Positions 36,604-45,919 are shown, counted from the first letter of the stretch. The stretch is DNA of 64,000 nt from Algoriphagus ratkowskyi (GCF_002150505.1 NZ_MSSV01000005.1:62001-126000); one strand, 5' to 3'. Numbers and translations are program-made. The notes: generated from the sequence alone by a model not told the origin.

Positions 36604-38001
36604 ATGAAATACTCTATTCTCACAATTCCGATAGTCCTTTTTATTTCTCTATCCTGCCAAGGCCCGCAATCCGAGGAAGCAATGCTTTTTGATAGTTTAG
36701 AGAAATTACCTTCGGTACCCGTCAATGAAGCAACTAGCTTTTCTTTAGGAAGTGAGAATATTTTGATCAGTGGAAAGCAGCAAAAAATTACCTTAAAAAC
36801 CATTCAACTATGGAGTGGTTCTACCGCTGCTATTCAAACTGGAACGGAGACAATTTGCTTAGATAATTCAAGTGATTTCAATAAATATCCTTTTGCATCC
36901 AAACAGATTTTTCAGCTGAACAATTCTGGATTAGAAGTAAGCCAGCTCCAATTTATCAGCAAAGATAAGCCGGGAATCACCCTTTTATATTCCATCAAGA
37001 ATGTGGATAACTCAGCAAAAAGCATTCGCTTTAAGTTTCAACCAAATGTAGATCTGAAGCCTAGTTTGCTGATGGATAGCACATTTGGAAGCAATGCTGC
37101 AGATCAGATTATTTATGACGAGTTGACTGGAATCTTCACCGCAAAAGATCAAGATAATAACTGGTACGCGGCATGGGGAACTTCAACTGATTTCAATATG
37201 AGTCCTACTATTTCTGATTGCACACAAGAAATCTCAGAATCCGGAGCAAGTGCTGGATTTGAAATTTCATTAGAGTTAGCAGCTAACGAAGAGCGTGTAA
37301 TTCCAATTTTTATCGCAGGTTCAGATCTGGGAGAATTTACCGCGATGGAGATCTTGGCTGATCTGAGAAAGGATCTTTACACGGATTGGGATGAGAATTT
37401 TGCGCTGGTAGATTCATTGAGAAAAACAGCAAAGATTACCATTCCAGATCAAGAACTTCACACGGCCTACGACTGGGCAAAATATAAAGTGGGCTCATAT
37501 AAATTTGATAAGTACCAGGGACCGGCAAGCCCCATCGAAGATCCTGATGAAATTCACAGATTTCTAAAAGAGCTTACTAAAGAGTTTACTGCTCAAGTGG
37601 ATGAAGCGCTATTTTTCTTTGATAAAAATAAACCACGGCATATTGCACCAGGTTGGGACCTGATTCAACCTACGACCTTATTGTTGATGGGGATTCATGG
37701 CGATGCAGTCAATCGAGTGACGTACATCCGGCCAAATTTGCCTAAAGACTGGAAGGATATATCTGTTGATAATCTATGGATCGAGGACAACAAAATCAAC
37801 ATTAGCATCCGCTCGGATGAAGATCAAATAACAGTAGAGGTGACTCAAACCCAAAAGAAAGTTGGAATATCTATCGAGCTTCCTGAAGAGTTCTCTAAAG
37901 TGAAAGTGCTAGGAAAGGAAGTGAGTAACGACACAAAAGATGGTTTTCGCAGGATTCTGATGACTGGAGATCATGTTAAGATTGAAGCTTTAAAGAATTA
38001 A
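36604..38001 (+). CDS. Lipoprotein resembling a shortened six-hairpin glycosidase
   Basis: 465 residues with a lipoprotein signal (IVLFISLSCQGP, Cys19). The N-terminal half is a beta-sandwich-like domain. The segment ITIPDQELHTAYDWAKYKVGSY resembles the entry helix of an (alpha/alpha)6-barrel glycosidase, and near the C-terminus HGDAVNRVTYIRPNLPKDWKDISVDNLWIEDNKI resembles the final beta-domain of such enzymes. Between them only ~80 residues are present where a catalytic barrel of several hundred would be expected. It may be an internally deleted, non-catalytic binding protein. Family assignment is by motif resemblance only. Its stop overlaps the convergent DUF5916 gene by 4 bases. Confidence 0.5.
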   Translation: MKYSILTIPIVLFISLSCQGPQSEEAMLFDSLEKLPSVPVNEATSFSLGSENILISGKQQKITLKTIQLWSGSTAAIQTGTETICLDNSSDFNKYPFASKQIFQLNNSGLEVSQLQFISKDKPGITLLYSIKNVDNSAKSIRFKFQPNVDLKPSLLMDSTFGSNAADQIIYDELTGIFTAKDQDNNWYAAWGTSTDFNMSPTISDCTQEISESGASAGFEISLELAANEERVIPIFIAGSDLGEFTAMEILADLRKDLYTDWDENFALVDSLRKTAKITIPDQELHTAYDWAKYKVGSYKFDKYQGPASPIEDPDEIHRFLKELTKEFTAQVDEALFFFDKNKPRHIAPGWDLIQPTTLLLMGIHGDAVNRVTYIRPNLPKDWKDISVDNLWIEDNKINISIRSDEDQITVEVTQTQKKVGISIELPEEFSKVKVLGKEVSNDTKDGFRRILMTGDHVKIEALKN

Positions 38002-40208
38002 AGATTCAGCCAATAATTCAGCTTCAGGACTAATGAACGCTGTTTTGGCATAAAATCACTTGGATAATAATTATCCGTATAGACCAAAAAGAAGTCGGAA
38101 ACTGGAGCAAATCTCCATTGAAGTCGCGTATTGATATTTAAGTTGTCAATCTGGTTATTGTATTGAATAAAAGTAGTCCAGAATAAGCTTTTGGTAAACG
38201 TCAAGTCAAACCTTGGGCCTATCAAGTATAAATCGGCATCCTCCTGAGGAGCTGGAAGTCTGATTCGGTTGTAGGTGAAATTCATGGATATATTAGCAAA
38301 ATACCCTAGCCTCAATCCCATCTCACTAGCAAAACTCACTCTATTGCCAGTAAAATACTCTCCAACCTCGCCATTGACAGATATATTTAAAGCCTTCCTT
38401 GGATTAGTCTGAAACTTATATCCAATGAAATCATTTCTATAAGATGACCCAGCAAGTAAGGGCTCTCCCCCAGTTCGAGTAGGATCAAAATCTCTGAACA
38501 GATAGATGTATCTATTTTGATAATAAAAAGCTGAGGAAGCTAAGGATTGAAATTGAACCTTATAACTGAGCGTAAGATCCTGATCAGTACTTCCCAGCTC
38601 TTCGTTCCACTTCAATTCGTACTCAATCTTCGGCTCATGACGATTGATTATTCTCGATTTAGGAAAGAATACGTAGGAGATTTCTGGATTCAGTCTCTTA
38701 AAATCGGTTCGAGGGGCATATCCAACTAGCGGGTTATAGCTTTCCCCTATATCGAGATAACTCACACTCCAACTCCAATGCAGATCATCGTAATTGATAA
38801 AGGCATTAAACACACCCGGGTTTTCTCCATTATCCTGTTCAAATGTTCTGTGATAAAATGTCTTTCCAGTCCATTTATTATTGGCAGAGGCAAGGTTATA
38901 CTCCAGTCCCAGCAATTTATTGGAGGCTGAGGGGTCAAAGAAATTATCAGGGTTTTCTGGTGTCATAGATTCACGATCTACGAATATGATTCCAATATTA
39001 GAGCGAGCAAATACTTTCTTTTGAACCGCCATGACCGAAAAGTTTTTTCCTGATATTCCAGCTGATTCATCCGTGGCTGTTTGCATATTCATCATTCCTA
39101 TTCTCCAATCATCGGTAATTTTCCCACTGATCCTTGCACCGTAGATGATCTTATTCTGAATATTCTGTCCCGTATTTTCATCTCTTGCTATGCCTATTCT
39201 GCGGGAAAAAAATGGTCGGGCAGACGGATGTCCAAAACTTGCAAATAGGTCACCATTTTCCAGAAAGAACTGCCTCCTTTCTGGAAAGAAGAGTTCAAAT
39301 CGGTCCAAGTTTGTAACCTGAGCATCTACCTCAACCTGAGAGAAATCTGGGTTGAACGTAAGATCCAAATTTAGTGCTGGACCAAGTCCAATTTTGGCAT
39401 CTCCACCCACTGCTGGAGTAGGTTTTTCTTGAGTGCCATCGATATAATTCCGTTGCGTTCGTCCTGCGACATAAGGTATCAAAGAGATATTGGCAGATTT
39501 TTTTTCAAGTGGTTCTTCAAAAAGCAACTTCCTATTGAATGCCAGTGAAATAATAGAAAAATTTCGAGGAATCGGTGCCCAAGTACTTCGCTCACCTTGA
39601 TCACTATCAATTCGATAGAAATTTACATTCCATGCATTTCCACCATCTTTAAATCTCAAGGTTGAAAGAGGAATCACGGCCTCTACCTGCCAGCTATCTT
39701 CTAGGATCATTGCCTTTGCATACCATTTATTGTCCCATGCCAAACTCAAATCTTCTCCCACCTGCCCTCCGTTAGAAACGAGCCCCTCACGCTGCACACC
39801 ATAGGGATTTATACCAAACTGAAATGCACTGGTTTTATCATTGAACGTATCAAAAACAAAGGTAATCCCGTCATTTGCTTCACCCCGATAATCTCTTCTA
39901 AGAGAAGTCGAGACATATTTCCTAGGTCCCTTATTCTCCATTTTCGCAGCGATGTAGATAGCAACATCATCGTACACAATTTTGATTCTCGTTTGCACCT
40001 TGGCTCGGGAAGTGTCGGAGGGGAAATACTGCATGAAATCTGTATTCCAACCAGCTGTATCCTGCCAGATAAGCTCATTTAGTTCACCATCTAATTCAAT
40101 TGGGTTTTTTAATTTATAAGCAAATGCGCTTTTGTTAGGCTTTGATTGACCGAAGGCCACATTTAAACTGACCAGAAATAAGCAAATAAATAAAATATAG
40201 TTTTGCAT
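37998..40208 (-). CDS. DUF5916 / carbohydrate-binding family 9-like outer-membrane protein
   Basis: 736 residues from ATG 40208, which gives the signal peptide MQNYILFICLFLVSLNVAFG (the frame opens at 40286). The N-terminal ~200 residues form a CBM9-like beta-sandwich (ELDGELNELIWQDTAGWNTDFMQYFPSD ... RTRIKIVYDD-type region); the rest is the DUF5916 beta-barrel, with FNPDFSQVEVDAQVTNLDRFELFFPERRQFFLEN as the typical core and RQRSLVLKLNYWLNL at the C-terminus. Such proteins are widespread in Bacteroidota; the role is not established. Confidence 0.85.
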   Translation of the reverse strand: MQNYILFICLFLVSLNVAFGQSKPNKSAFAYKLKNPIELDGELNELIWQDTAGWNTDFMQYFPSDTSRAKVQTRIKIVYDDVAIYIAAKMENKGPRKYVSTSLRRDYRGEANDGITFVFDTFNDKTSAFQFGINPYGVQREGLVSNGGQVGEDLSLAWDNKWYAKAMILEDSWQVEAVIPLSTLRFKDGGNAWNVNFYRIDSDQGERSTWAPIPRNFSIISLAFNRKLLFEEPLEKKSANISLIPYVAGRTQRNYIDGTQEKPTPAVGGDAKIGLGPALNLDLTFNPDFSQVEVDAQVTNLDRFELFFPERRQFFLENGDLFASFGHPSARPFFSRRIGIARDENTGQNIQNKIIYGARISGKITDDWRIGMMNMQTATDESAGISGKNFSVMAVQKKVFARSNIGIIFVDRESMTPENPDNFFDPSASNKLLGLEYNLASANNKWTGKTFYHRTFEQDNGENPGVFNAFINYDDLHWSWSVSYLDIGESYNPLVGYAPRTDFKRLNPEISYVFFPKSRIINRHEPKIEYELKWNEELGSTDQDLTLSYKVQFQSLASSAFYYQNRYIYLFRDFDPTRTGGEPLLAGSSYRNDFIGYKFQTNPRKALNISVNGEVGEYFTGNRVSFASEMGLRLGYFANISMNFTYNRIRLPAPQEDADLYLIGPRFDLTFTKSLFWTTFIQYNNQIDNLNINTRLQWRFAPVSDFFLVYTDNYYPSDFMPKQRSLVLKLNYWLNL

Positions 40209-40293
40209 AGAGCGATAATACCAAACAAAAATATCGCTCATCTGCACACTTAGAACTTTTATTATACCAATGGTAAGCTTAGCCATCTATTGC

Positions 40294-40725
40294 TCAGTTC
40301 AACTCCCCAAAAGCGGTTAAAATCAAATTCCTACTACCTCCATTTCTTCGAAATTCACACAGGTAAATCCCCTGCCATATTCCTAAGCTAAGTTCTCCAC
40401 CGGTTATAGGAATTTGGAGATTTGAATTAAAAAAACTGGCTTTAATATGCGCAGGCATATCGTCAGCCCCTTCGTACGTGTGGATAAACCGTGGATAAGA
40501 TTCTGGAATTAACTCATTTACGAAGGTTTGAAAGTCCTTTCTGACCGTAGGATCCGCATTTTCATTGATGGTCAAGGCAGCAGAAGTATGCTGAATGAAA
40601 ACCTGCAAAAATCCCGTTTTAATCTGCGCTATTTCTGGAATTGCATTTTTAATTTCTTCAGTGATCAAATGATATCCTGACGGAAAAGAGCGCAAGCGAA
40701 GTTTGTGTTGGAAAAATTGAGTCAT
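40294..40725 (-). CDS. yjbQ: YjbQ / UPF0047 family protein
   Basis: 143 residues from ATG 40725. Family signature QVFIQHTSAALTINENADPTVRKDF and the C-terminal HIKASFFNSNLQIPI ... LSLGIWQGIYLCEFRRNGG are clear. Members have been called secondary thiamine-phosphate synthases because they can complement a thiE defect, but the physiological reaction is unsettled. A TPP-riboswitch-controlled receptor lies 2.4 kb away on the other strand, which may be chance. Confidence 0.88.
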   Translation of the reverse strand: MTQFFQHKLRLRSFPSGYHLITEEIKNAIPEIAQIKTGFLQVFIQHTSAALTINENADPTVRKDFQTFVNELIPESYPRFIHTYEGADDMPAHIKASFFNSNLQIPITGGELSLGIWQGIYLCEFRRNGGSRNLILTAFGELN

Positions 40726-40771
40726 ATACAAAAATAGGATTCACGCAATCAGGGTAAAACTCTCCCTCAAA

Positions 40772-41182
40772 CTATTGCTTATTGAAATACAATTTGGTCC
40801 CATTGCAAGCATCCCAAGTGCCTGTGAGCTGCCCTTGACTATTTAAAAAGTACTCCTCTTTATCGTTATTACAACTATGGATCAGTGCGGCATCTGCACT
40901 TTCATACTCAAATAGATATTTTTTTAAGCCATCCTCAAAACGCTCACTATAAGATCCAGTAATCACTTTCTTCCCAATAGTTTTTCTGAATGTACCATTC
41001 GATGAAAGAAAATAGACATAAGAAGAATCTCGAACGGTGGTATAGCTGGAGTTAGAGACTCCACCTTCCTGATAACCAGCAATTACCCACTTTAGAACAC
41101 TTTCTTTAGGTTCAGGTTGATCATTAAAATCACACGAAAATACTGTAGCTATAAAAATAAAGAAGAGGATAAGGTTTTTCAT
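40772..41182 (-). CDS. Small lipoprotein of unknown function
   Basis: 136 residues with a lipobox (IATVFSCDFND, Cys at ~17). The mature part is beta-rich (SSYVYFLSSNGTFRKTIGKKVITGSYSE) and ends YFLNSQGQLTGTWDACNGTKLYFNKQ with a second pair of Cys, similar in style to lipocalin-like small Bacteroidota lipoproteins. Family not recognised. Confidence 0.7.
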   Translation of the reverse strand: MKNLILFFIFIATVFSCDFNDQPEPKESVLKWVIAGYQEGGVSNSSYTTVRDSSYVYFLSSNGTFRKTIGKKVITGSYSERFEDGLKKYLFEYESADAALIHSCNNDKEEYFLNSQGQLTGTWDACNGTKLYFNKQ

Positions 41183-41253
41183 AGAATCAAATGTTTGCTA
41201 CATGCTCGGGTAACACTTTAAGATCCAATTACTTTGCCAAAATCCTAAATGAA

Positions 41254-41622
41254 TTATTCTACTTTGTATTTTTTACTTCTTTTAGCAACAGGATTGTATT
41301 CCAAAGCCTTTTCTACCCAAAATTCCCAGTCATCATCCATATCAAACCCCTCAGGATCAACATAAACAAATCCTTTCATGGGTCTGCCAGTGAATTCCAT
41401 CGTGCGGCATCCTGCCCTTTTCATACACAAATCTTGAGCAAATTCCCCTACCCGAACCATTAAGCGGTCATTATTGGTATTTTTATCCCGATTTAGACCG
41501 ATGCACATTTTTTCATCTACCATAAATAGTAATCCTCCCATCATCTTTTGGGAAGTAAAATCTACATTCCTTCGCTTAAAACTCGTAGCTAGTCGCTCAG
41601 CTAAATATTCATCGTAGGCCAT
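41254..41622 (-). CDS. TfoX N-terminal domain protein
   Basis: 122 residues matching the TfoX/Sxy N-terminal domain: MAYDEYLAERLATSFKRR, FTSQKMMGGLLFMVDEKMCIGL and RVGEFAQDLCMKRAGCRTMEFTGRPMKGFVYV. The C-terminal TfoX domain is absent, as in many stand-alone homologues. In gammaproteobacteria full TfoX controls competence; the role here is unknown. Confidence 0.85.
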   Translation of the reverse strand: MAYDEYLAERLATSFKRRNVDFTSQKMMGGLLFMVDEKMCIGLNRDKNTNNDRLMVRVGEFAQDLCMKRAGCRTMEFTGRPMKGFVYVDPEGFDMDDDWEFWVEKALEYNPVAKRSKKYKVE

Positions 41623-41868
41623 AATTCCATTTATGTGTTTGTTTTACTAGTGATGAAAAAGCGGCCAAGTTGAAGACCTTTGTGCTTCAGTTAAACTATG
41701 AATTCTAAACCATCTGTATTTGTAATCACGTCTAACATAATGAGGTTAAGGAATTGTGTCGGGTTATATCGAAGTCCAAAATGTATTGAATACTTCTTTG
41801 GTCATTGTGTCGTTCTACAATTACTGCTAACAGTTGTGCTTACGAAGGTAGTTGCGGGTATATCTGAT

Positions 41869-42714
41869 TTATATTTTTTCCACCACATTCTCCAGCGCCC
41901 CGATCTCGTCGATACTGATTCTCACTTTGTCACCTTCAGCAAGCGTGAAATCATCCGGCACGATCCCCGTTCCTGTCATCATAAAACATCCAATCGGGAA
42001 GGTATCTGCTCGAAAAAGCCAACCAGCCAATTCCTGTGGCTTGCGCTTCAGCTGAGTCAAAGCAGTTTCACCGCTAAAAGCTAACACGTCATCTCTATAG
42101 ATTTCTAATTTGATAGTTGCGGTTTCTTCAATGGCTTTATCCGTAATCAGAAGACAAGGCCCAATCGCCGCGCAACCTGCATAAACCTTTGCCTGCGGTA
42201 AATAAAGCGGATTTTCTCCCTCAATACTTCTGCTGCTCATGTCATTCCCGCAAGTATATCCCTGTATTTTTCCAGAAGGAGAAATAACCAAAGTCAATTC
42301 TGGCTCGGGCACATCCCAAGTAGAATCTTTGCGGATATTCACAGGAGCTCCCGGAGCAGAAACCCGGCTGGCGGTTGCTTTGAAAAATAGCTCGGGACGA
42401 TCCGCATTGTAAACTTTATCATAGAAATCCGCTCCCCCGGCATCCTGAGATTCTTCCATTCTGGCAGTTCGGCTACGGTAGTAAGTCACTCCAGCTGCCC
42501 AGATTTCCTGATTTCCCATAGGGGACAAAATACCTTTAGAAAGTATGTCGTCAGCTTCCTCCTGCGAAAAAGACTTCCAGGATTTAGATTCTGAGCTTAG
42601 GTGATCTTTCAAGTTTTCCTTAGCCAATAAAGCATCCCAATCTAACGTGGGTCCAAAAAATGCTTGGTTTTCAGTCTGTAAAAGTGTGCCTGAAGGCAGT
42701 TTGTAGATTTTCAT
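41869..42714 (-). CDS. Fumarylacetoacetate hydrolase-family enzyme (KdaD/AraD1-like)
   Basis: 281 residues. The FAH metal-binding and core motifs are visible: DVPEPELTLVISPSGKIQGYTCGNDMSSRSIEGENPLYLPQ and the C-terminal GTGIVPDDFTLAEGDKVRISIDEIG. The SIEGENPLYLPQAKVY stretch resembles 2-keto-3-deoxy-arabonate dehydratases in the FAH superfamily, so a sugar-acid role is more likely than tyrosine breakdown. No pathway neighbours confirm it. Confidence 0.8.
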   Translation of the reverse strand: MKIYKLPSGTLLQTENQAFFGPTLDWDALLAKENLKDHLSSESKSWKSFSQEEADDILSKGILSPMGNQEIWAAGVTYYRSRTARMEESQDAGGADFYDKVYNADRPELFFKATASRVSAPGAPVNIRKDSTWDVPEPELTLVISPSGKIQGYTCGNDMSSRSIEGENPLYLPQAKVYAGCAAIGPCLLITDKAIEETATIKLEIYRDDVLAFSGETALTQLKRKPQELAGWLFRADTFPIGCFMMTGTGIVPDDFTLAEGDKVRISIDEIGALENVVEKI

Positions 42715-42840
42715 AAGTTGATAAGGTTTGATTAGAAATTTAGGGAAAAGATTTGAGAGATGGGTATAGATATAGTAGGAAAGGCTTGTATCAAAATCAA
42801 CAAATTCAGATTTGACAAAATTAATTTTCTAATCGACAGA

Positions 42841-42871
42841 TTTGCTAAGCAACTTTTCCCCATTACCTTTG
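42841..42871 (+). promoter_or_regulatory. Bacteroidetes-type promoter of the thiamine receptor
   Basis: TTTG at 42841-42844, exactly 19 bases, then TACCTTTG at 42864-42871, matching the TTTG / TAnnTTTG consensus of the Bacteroidetes primary sigma factor. The predicted transcription start (~42878) falls just before the TPP aptamer, so riboswitch and promoter fit together. Confidence 0.75.
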
Positions 42872-42880
42872 CTCATAGAT

Positions 42881-42962
42881 CATAGGGGGTGCCTTAACAA
42901 AACGGGCTGAGATCAAACCCATATTACCTGATCCGGATAATGCCGGTGTAGGGAAATGAACA
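42881..42962 (+). promoter_or_regulatory. TPP riboswitch (THI element)
   Basis: All conserved blocks occur in order: GGGGTGCC (42885-42892), GGCTGAGA, ACCTGATCCGGATAATGCC and GTAGGGAA. This senses thiamine pyrophosphate. In the expression platform, TAGGGAA (42949-42955, the 3' side of the closing stem) is complementary to TTCCCTA (43055-43061), and TACCCT (42999-43004) to AGGGTA (43033-43038), offering alternative pairings about 50-100 bases before the receptor ATG. No U-rich terminator is evident, so control may be translational or use a weak terminator. Confidence 0.95.
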
Positions 42963-43107
42963 AACGGAGCAACAAACAAAATCAACTATTCGAAGCGGTA
43001 CCCTTCTGGATTTTAGATTTTGTCTATGCGACAGGGTAAACAATAAAGGGGGGCTTCCCTAGAGCTTTCTCATGTTTCACTCAATGACCCGAAAGGGAAT
43101 TTTACAC

Positions 43108-45495
43108 ATGAAAAAAGTATTTCTTGGCTTGGCTCTATGCCTAGTCGCAATCTCAAGCTGGGCTCAGCAAAGCCTCAGCGGAAAAGTGCTAGATGCCGAA
43201 TCTGGCGAAGCATTAATAGGTGCCTCAGTCTGGGCAGAAAATCAGGGAAAAGGTGGAGTAACAAACGAAAATGGCCTTTTCACTATCAACAAATTACAAT
43301 CGGGAGATGTTGAACTTCGCGTTTCCTACATAGGATACAGCGCGGTCAAACAGACCTTAGAATTGCCTTATTCTGGTGAACTAACCATAAAACTCCAGCC
43401 AAAAGACCTGATGACGGAGGAGTTCATCGTCTCAGCTACCCGGGCTTCGCAAAGTACGCCAACCACTTTTCAAGAGATCAGTAAAGAAGAGCTGGCGAAG
43501 CGAAATCTTGGTCAGGACATGCCCCAACTGCTGAATTTTACTCCATCAGTGGTGACGTATTCGGATGCAGGATCGGGCATAGGCTATACTGGAATGCGGA
43601 TAAGAGGTTCGGATCAAAGTAGAATCAACGTCACTGTGAATGGTATTCCTATGAATGATGCCGAATCACATGGTGTCTTCTGGGTGAATATGCCCGACTT
43701 CGCCTCTTCTGTGGATAACCTGCAGATTCAGCGTGGAGTAGGAACCTCCACCAATGGTGCAGCTACTTTTGGCGCAAGCCTAAACTTCCAAACGGATACA
43801 AGAACCGATGAAGCATACGCGCAAATTGACAACTCAGCTGGTTCATTTAATTCTTTCAAACACACTTTCAAAGTTGGTTCTGGACTGCTGAATAATCGAT
43901 TTGCAGTGGATGCCCGACTTTCTAAAATTACCTCAGATGGCTTTGTGGACAGAGCTTCTTCAGACCTGAGTTCATATTTCGTCTCAGGGGGTTATTTTGG
44001 TGAAAATCATGTGGTAAAACTGAATGTCTTTTCCGGAAAAGAAAAAACATACCAAAGCTGGTATGGTCTTCCAGAATCTAAGCTGGAGGATGATAGAACT
44101 TACAACTACTACACCTACGATAACGAAACTGATAACTACCAGCAGGATCATTACCAGCTGATTTATGCAGGGAAAATTGGTAGCAATTGGAAAGCAAATG
44201 GTGCCCTTCATTATACATATGGTCGCGGCTATTACGAGCAATATCGGAACGATGATGTTTACTCAAATTATAGATTGCCTAATGTGACTATCGGTGATTC
44301 CACGATTACAAACACAGATATCATTAGAAGACTTTGGTTGGATAACGACTTCTACGGTGGGGTAGCTTCTCTTAATTATGTGTCAAATGATGGCCGATGG
44401 GATGTAGTTTTCGGTGGTGGAGCAAACCGCTACGATGGAGATCACTATGGAGAAATCATCTGGGCAAGAATAGCTGGAGATACAGAAATCCGTGATAAAT
44501 ATTACAACAATAACGCGGTGAAAGATGATCGGAATATTTATTTGAAAGCCACTCGTGAACTTGCCACAGGGCTGAGTTTATACGGTGATCTTCAGTTACG
44601 TTTTATCGATTACTCTTTCTCCGGAATGAATGATGATGGAAGGATCTTGGATGATAAAGAAAACTACAATTTCTTCAACCCGAAAGTAGGAATCAGCTAT
44701 GAAAAGTCTGGTAGGACTTGGTACGCAAGTTATGCCGTAGCGAATAGAGAACCGAAAAGAGCTGATTTCACAGATAATGAGATTGTGGAAATTCCAAAAC
44801 CAGAGCGATTGAACAACATCGAAGCAGGTCTCCGATCTCAAAGCGGCAGTTTCACTTACAATGCGAATATTTACCTCATGGACTACAAAAATCAGCTGAT
44901 TCCTACTGGGCAAATCAACAATGTAGGAGCATATATTCGTGAAAATGTAGCAAATTCTTATCGTGCTGGTATTGAATTGGATGCGGCCTATCAGCTGTCA
45001 AAGTCTTGGACATTCGGCGCCAATCTTGCACTTAGCCAAAATAGAATCAAGGAATTTACAGAGTATGTGGATGACTATAGCACAGCAGAATTCACCCAAG
45101 AGTCTTTCACTTATTCAGATACCGACATCGCATTATCGCCTAATGCTGTGGCATCTGCGATGATCGAGTTTAAGCCAGTGAAAAACCTCTCGCTAAATTG
45201 GCTGAGTAAGTATGTGGCCAAGCAGTTCTTGGACAACAGCAGTTCTGATGCAAGGTCGTTGGATGCTTTCTTTACCAATGACATCCGCATCAGCTACTCT
45301 GTGCAGCCTCGTTTTTTCAAAAGTGTGGAGCTAAATCTTCTGGTGAACAATATCTTCAATGAGATGTACGAGCCAAATGGCTATACCTTCAGCTACTTCG
45401 TTCCTGGCGAAAGTCAAAAAGAACTAGTAACTGAGAATTACTATTACCCGATGGCTGGAACCAACTTTATGCTGGGTCTGAGTTTGAGGTTTTAA
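43108..45495 (+). CDS. TonB-dependent receptor, probable thiamine uptake
   Basis: Outer-membrane transporter, 795 residues from ATG 43108, which gives the signal peptide MKKVFLGLALCLVAISSWAQ (the frame opens at 43072). Order: carboxypeptidase-like domain (~22-105, GKVLDAESGEALIGASVW), plug (~115-225, PSVVTYSDAGSGIGYTGMRIRG, VNGIPMNDAESHGVFWVNMPD) and a 22-strand barrel ending in a typical aromatic C-terminus (FMLGLSLRF). The TPP riboswitch directly upstream indicates thiamine, a precursor or a phosphorylated form as cargo. In other Bacteroidota such receptors sit with pnuT and a thiamine kinase; neither is next to it here. Confidence 0.92.
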   Translation: MKKVFLGLALCLVAISSWAQQSLSGKVLDAESGEALIGASVWAENQGKGGVTNENGLFTINKLQSGDVELRVSYIGYSAVKQTLELPYSGELTIKLQPKDLMTEEFIVSATRASQSTPTTFQEISKEELAKRNLGQDMPQLLNFTPSVVTYSDAGSGIGYTGMRIRGSDQSRINVTVNGIPMNDAESHGVFWVNMPDFASSVDNLQIQRGVGTSTNGAATFGASLNFQTDTRTDEAYAQIDNSAGSFNSFKHTFKVGSGLLNNRFAVDARLSKITSDGFVDRASSDLSSYFVSGGYFGENHVVKLNVFSGKEKTYQSWYGLPESKLEDDRTYNYYTYDNETDNYQQDHYQLIYAGKIGSNWKANGALHYTYGRGYYEQYRNDDVYSNYRLPNVTIGDSTITNTDIIRRLWLDNDFYGGVASLNYVSNDGRWDVVFGGGANRYDGDHYGEIIWARIAGDTEIRDKYYNNNAVKDDRNIYLKATRELATGLSLYGDLQLRFIDYSFSGMNDDGRILDDKENYNFFNPKVGISYEKSGRTWYASYAVANREPKRADFTDNEIVEIPKPERLNNIEAGLRSQSGSFTYNANIYLMDYKNQLIPTGQINNVGAYIRENVANSYRAGIELDAAYQLSKSWTFGANLALSQNRIKEFTEYVDDYSTAEFTQESFTYSDTDIALSPNAVASAMIEFKPVKNLSLNWLSKYVAKQFLDNSSSDARSLDAFFTNDIRISYSVQPRFFKSVELNLLVNNIFNEMYEPNGYTFSYFVPGESQKELVTENYYYPMAGTNFMLGLSLRF

Positions 45496-45507
45496 GGATA
45501 TATAATC

Positions 45508-45540
45508 ATGTAGGGGCGAAAGATTTTTCGCCCTTATTTT
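45508..45540 (+). repeat. REP-like palindrome, copy 1 (may also terminate transcription)
   Basis: Hairpin GGGCGAAA / TTTCGCCC-type (45514-45533) followed by a T-rich run. A 24-base stretch starting ATGTAGGGGCGAAAG (45508-45531) is identical to 50144-50167. Sitting 13 bases past the receptor stop with T-rich DNA behind it, it probably doubles as the receptor gene's terminator. Confidence 0.6.
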
Positions 45541-45541
45541 T

Positions 45542-45655
45542 TCAAATCCCCAAACCCTCCTTTAATTCCTCCAAAGGCTCAACTGCATCTTTTTCCTTAA
45601 TAAAATCAAGAGCCAAGAACTTGGTGCCAAATGAATCTGTCCAACCGATAATCCG
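45542..45655 (-). pseudogene. 3' fragment duplicated from the 161-residue membrane-protein gene
   Basis: On the minus strand this encodes ...GTKFLALDFIKEKDAVEPLEELKEGLGI followed by TGA at the same point as the intact gene at 46243-46728, whose end reads GRKFLALDYNNEKHAALALEELKEGLGI. DNA identity is high over the last ~60 bases and fades upstream. There is no start or N-terminal part. The fragment and the intact 3' end lie in direct orientation 701 bases apart and bracket the toxin-antitoxin pair. Confidence 0.75.
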
Positions 45656-45667
45656 TATATTGGAACT

Positions 45668-45919
45668 ATGAAAACAATTGAGATCCAAACAGATAATGAG
45701 GAAATATTTGAAGCCTTTAAAAATCTTGCGAAGGCTTTCAAAGTTGACTTCTTAGAAAAGGATATAGCTACAGGCGATTCGAGTCCCTCTCCAAGTAATG
45801 ACCCTTATTTCGATAACCCAAAAAATCTTGCTGAAATTGATGCTGGAATAATTGATGTGAAAGAAGGGAGGGTAGTAAAATTGGATCGAATGGAGAGGAA
45901 AAAGTTACTCCACTCATGA
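45668..45919 (+). CDS. Antitoxin of a YoeB-type toxin-antitoxin pair
   Basis: 83 residues, MKTIEIQTDNEEIFEAFKNLAKAFKVDFLEKD at the N-terminus with a short beta-helix unit like the small antitoxins (DUF2683-like) paired with Txe/YoeB toxins in Bacteroidota, then a Ser/Pro-rich linker and a charged C-terminus (IDVKEGRVVKLDRMERKKLL) expected to wrap the toxin. It overlaps the toxin start by 4 bases (ATGA), the usual antitoxin-first order. Confidence 0.75.
   Translation: MKTIEIQTDNEEIFEAFKNLAKAFKVDFLEKDIATGDSSPSPSNDPYFDNPKNLAEIDAGIIDVKEGRVVKLDRMERKKLLHS

Noticed and set aside
40729..40736. Promoter box in front of yjbQ
   Set aside because: TATTTTTG on the minus strand is only a few bases before the ATG and has no matching -33 box; it would imply a leaderless message without other support.
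41698..42084. Open frame of 128 codons on the plus strand
   Set aside because: Mostly antisense to the FAH-family gene, and its product has no recognisable features.
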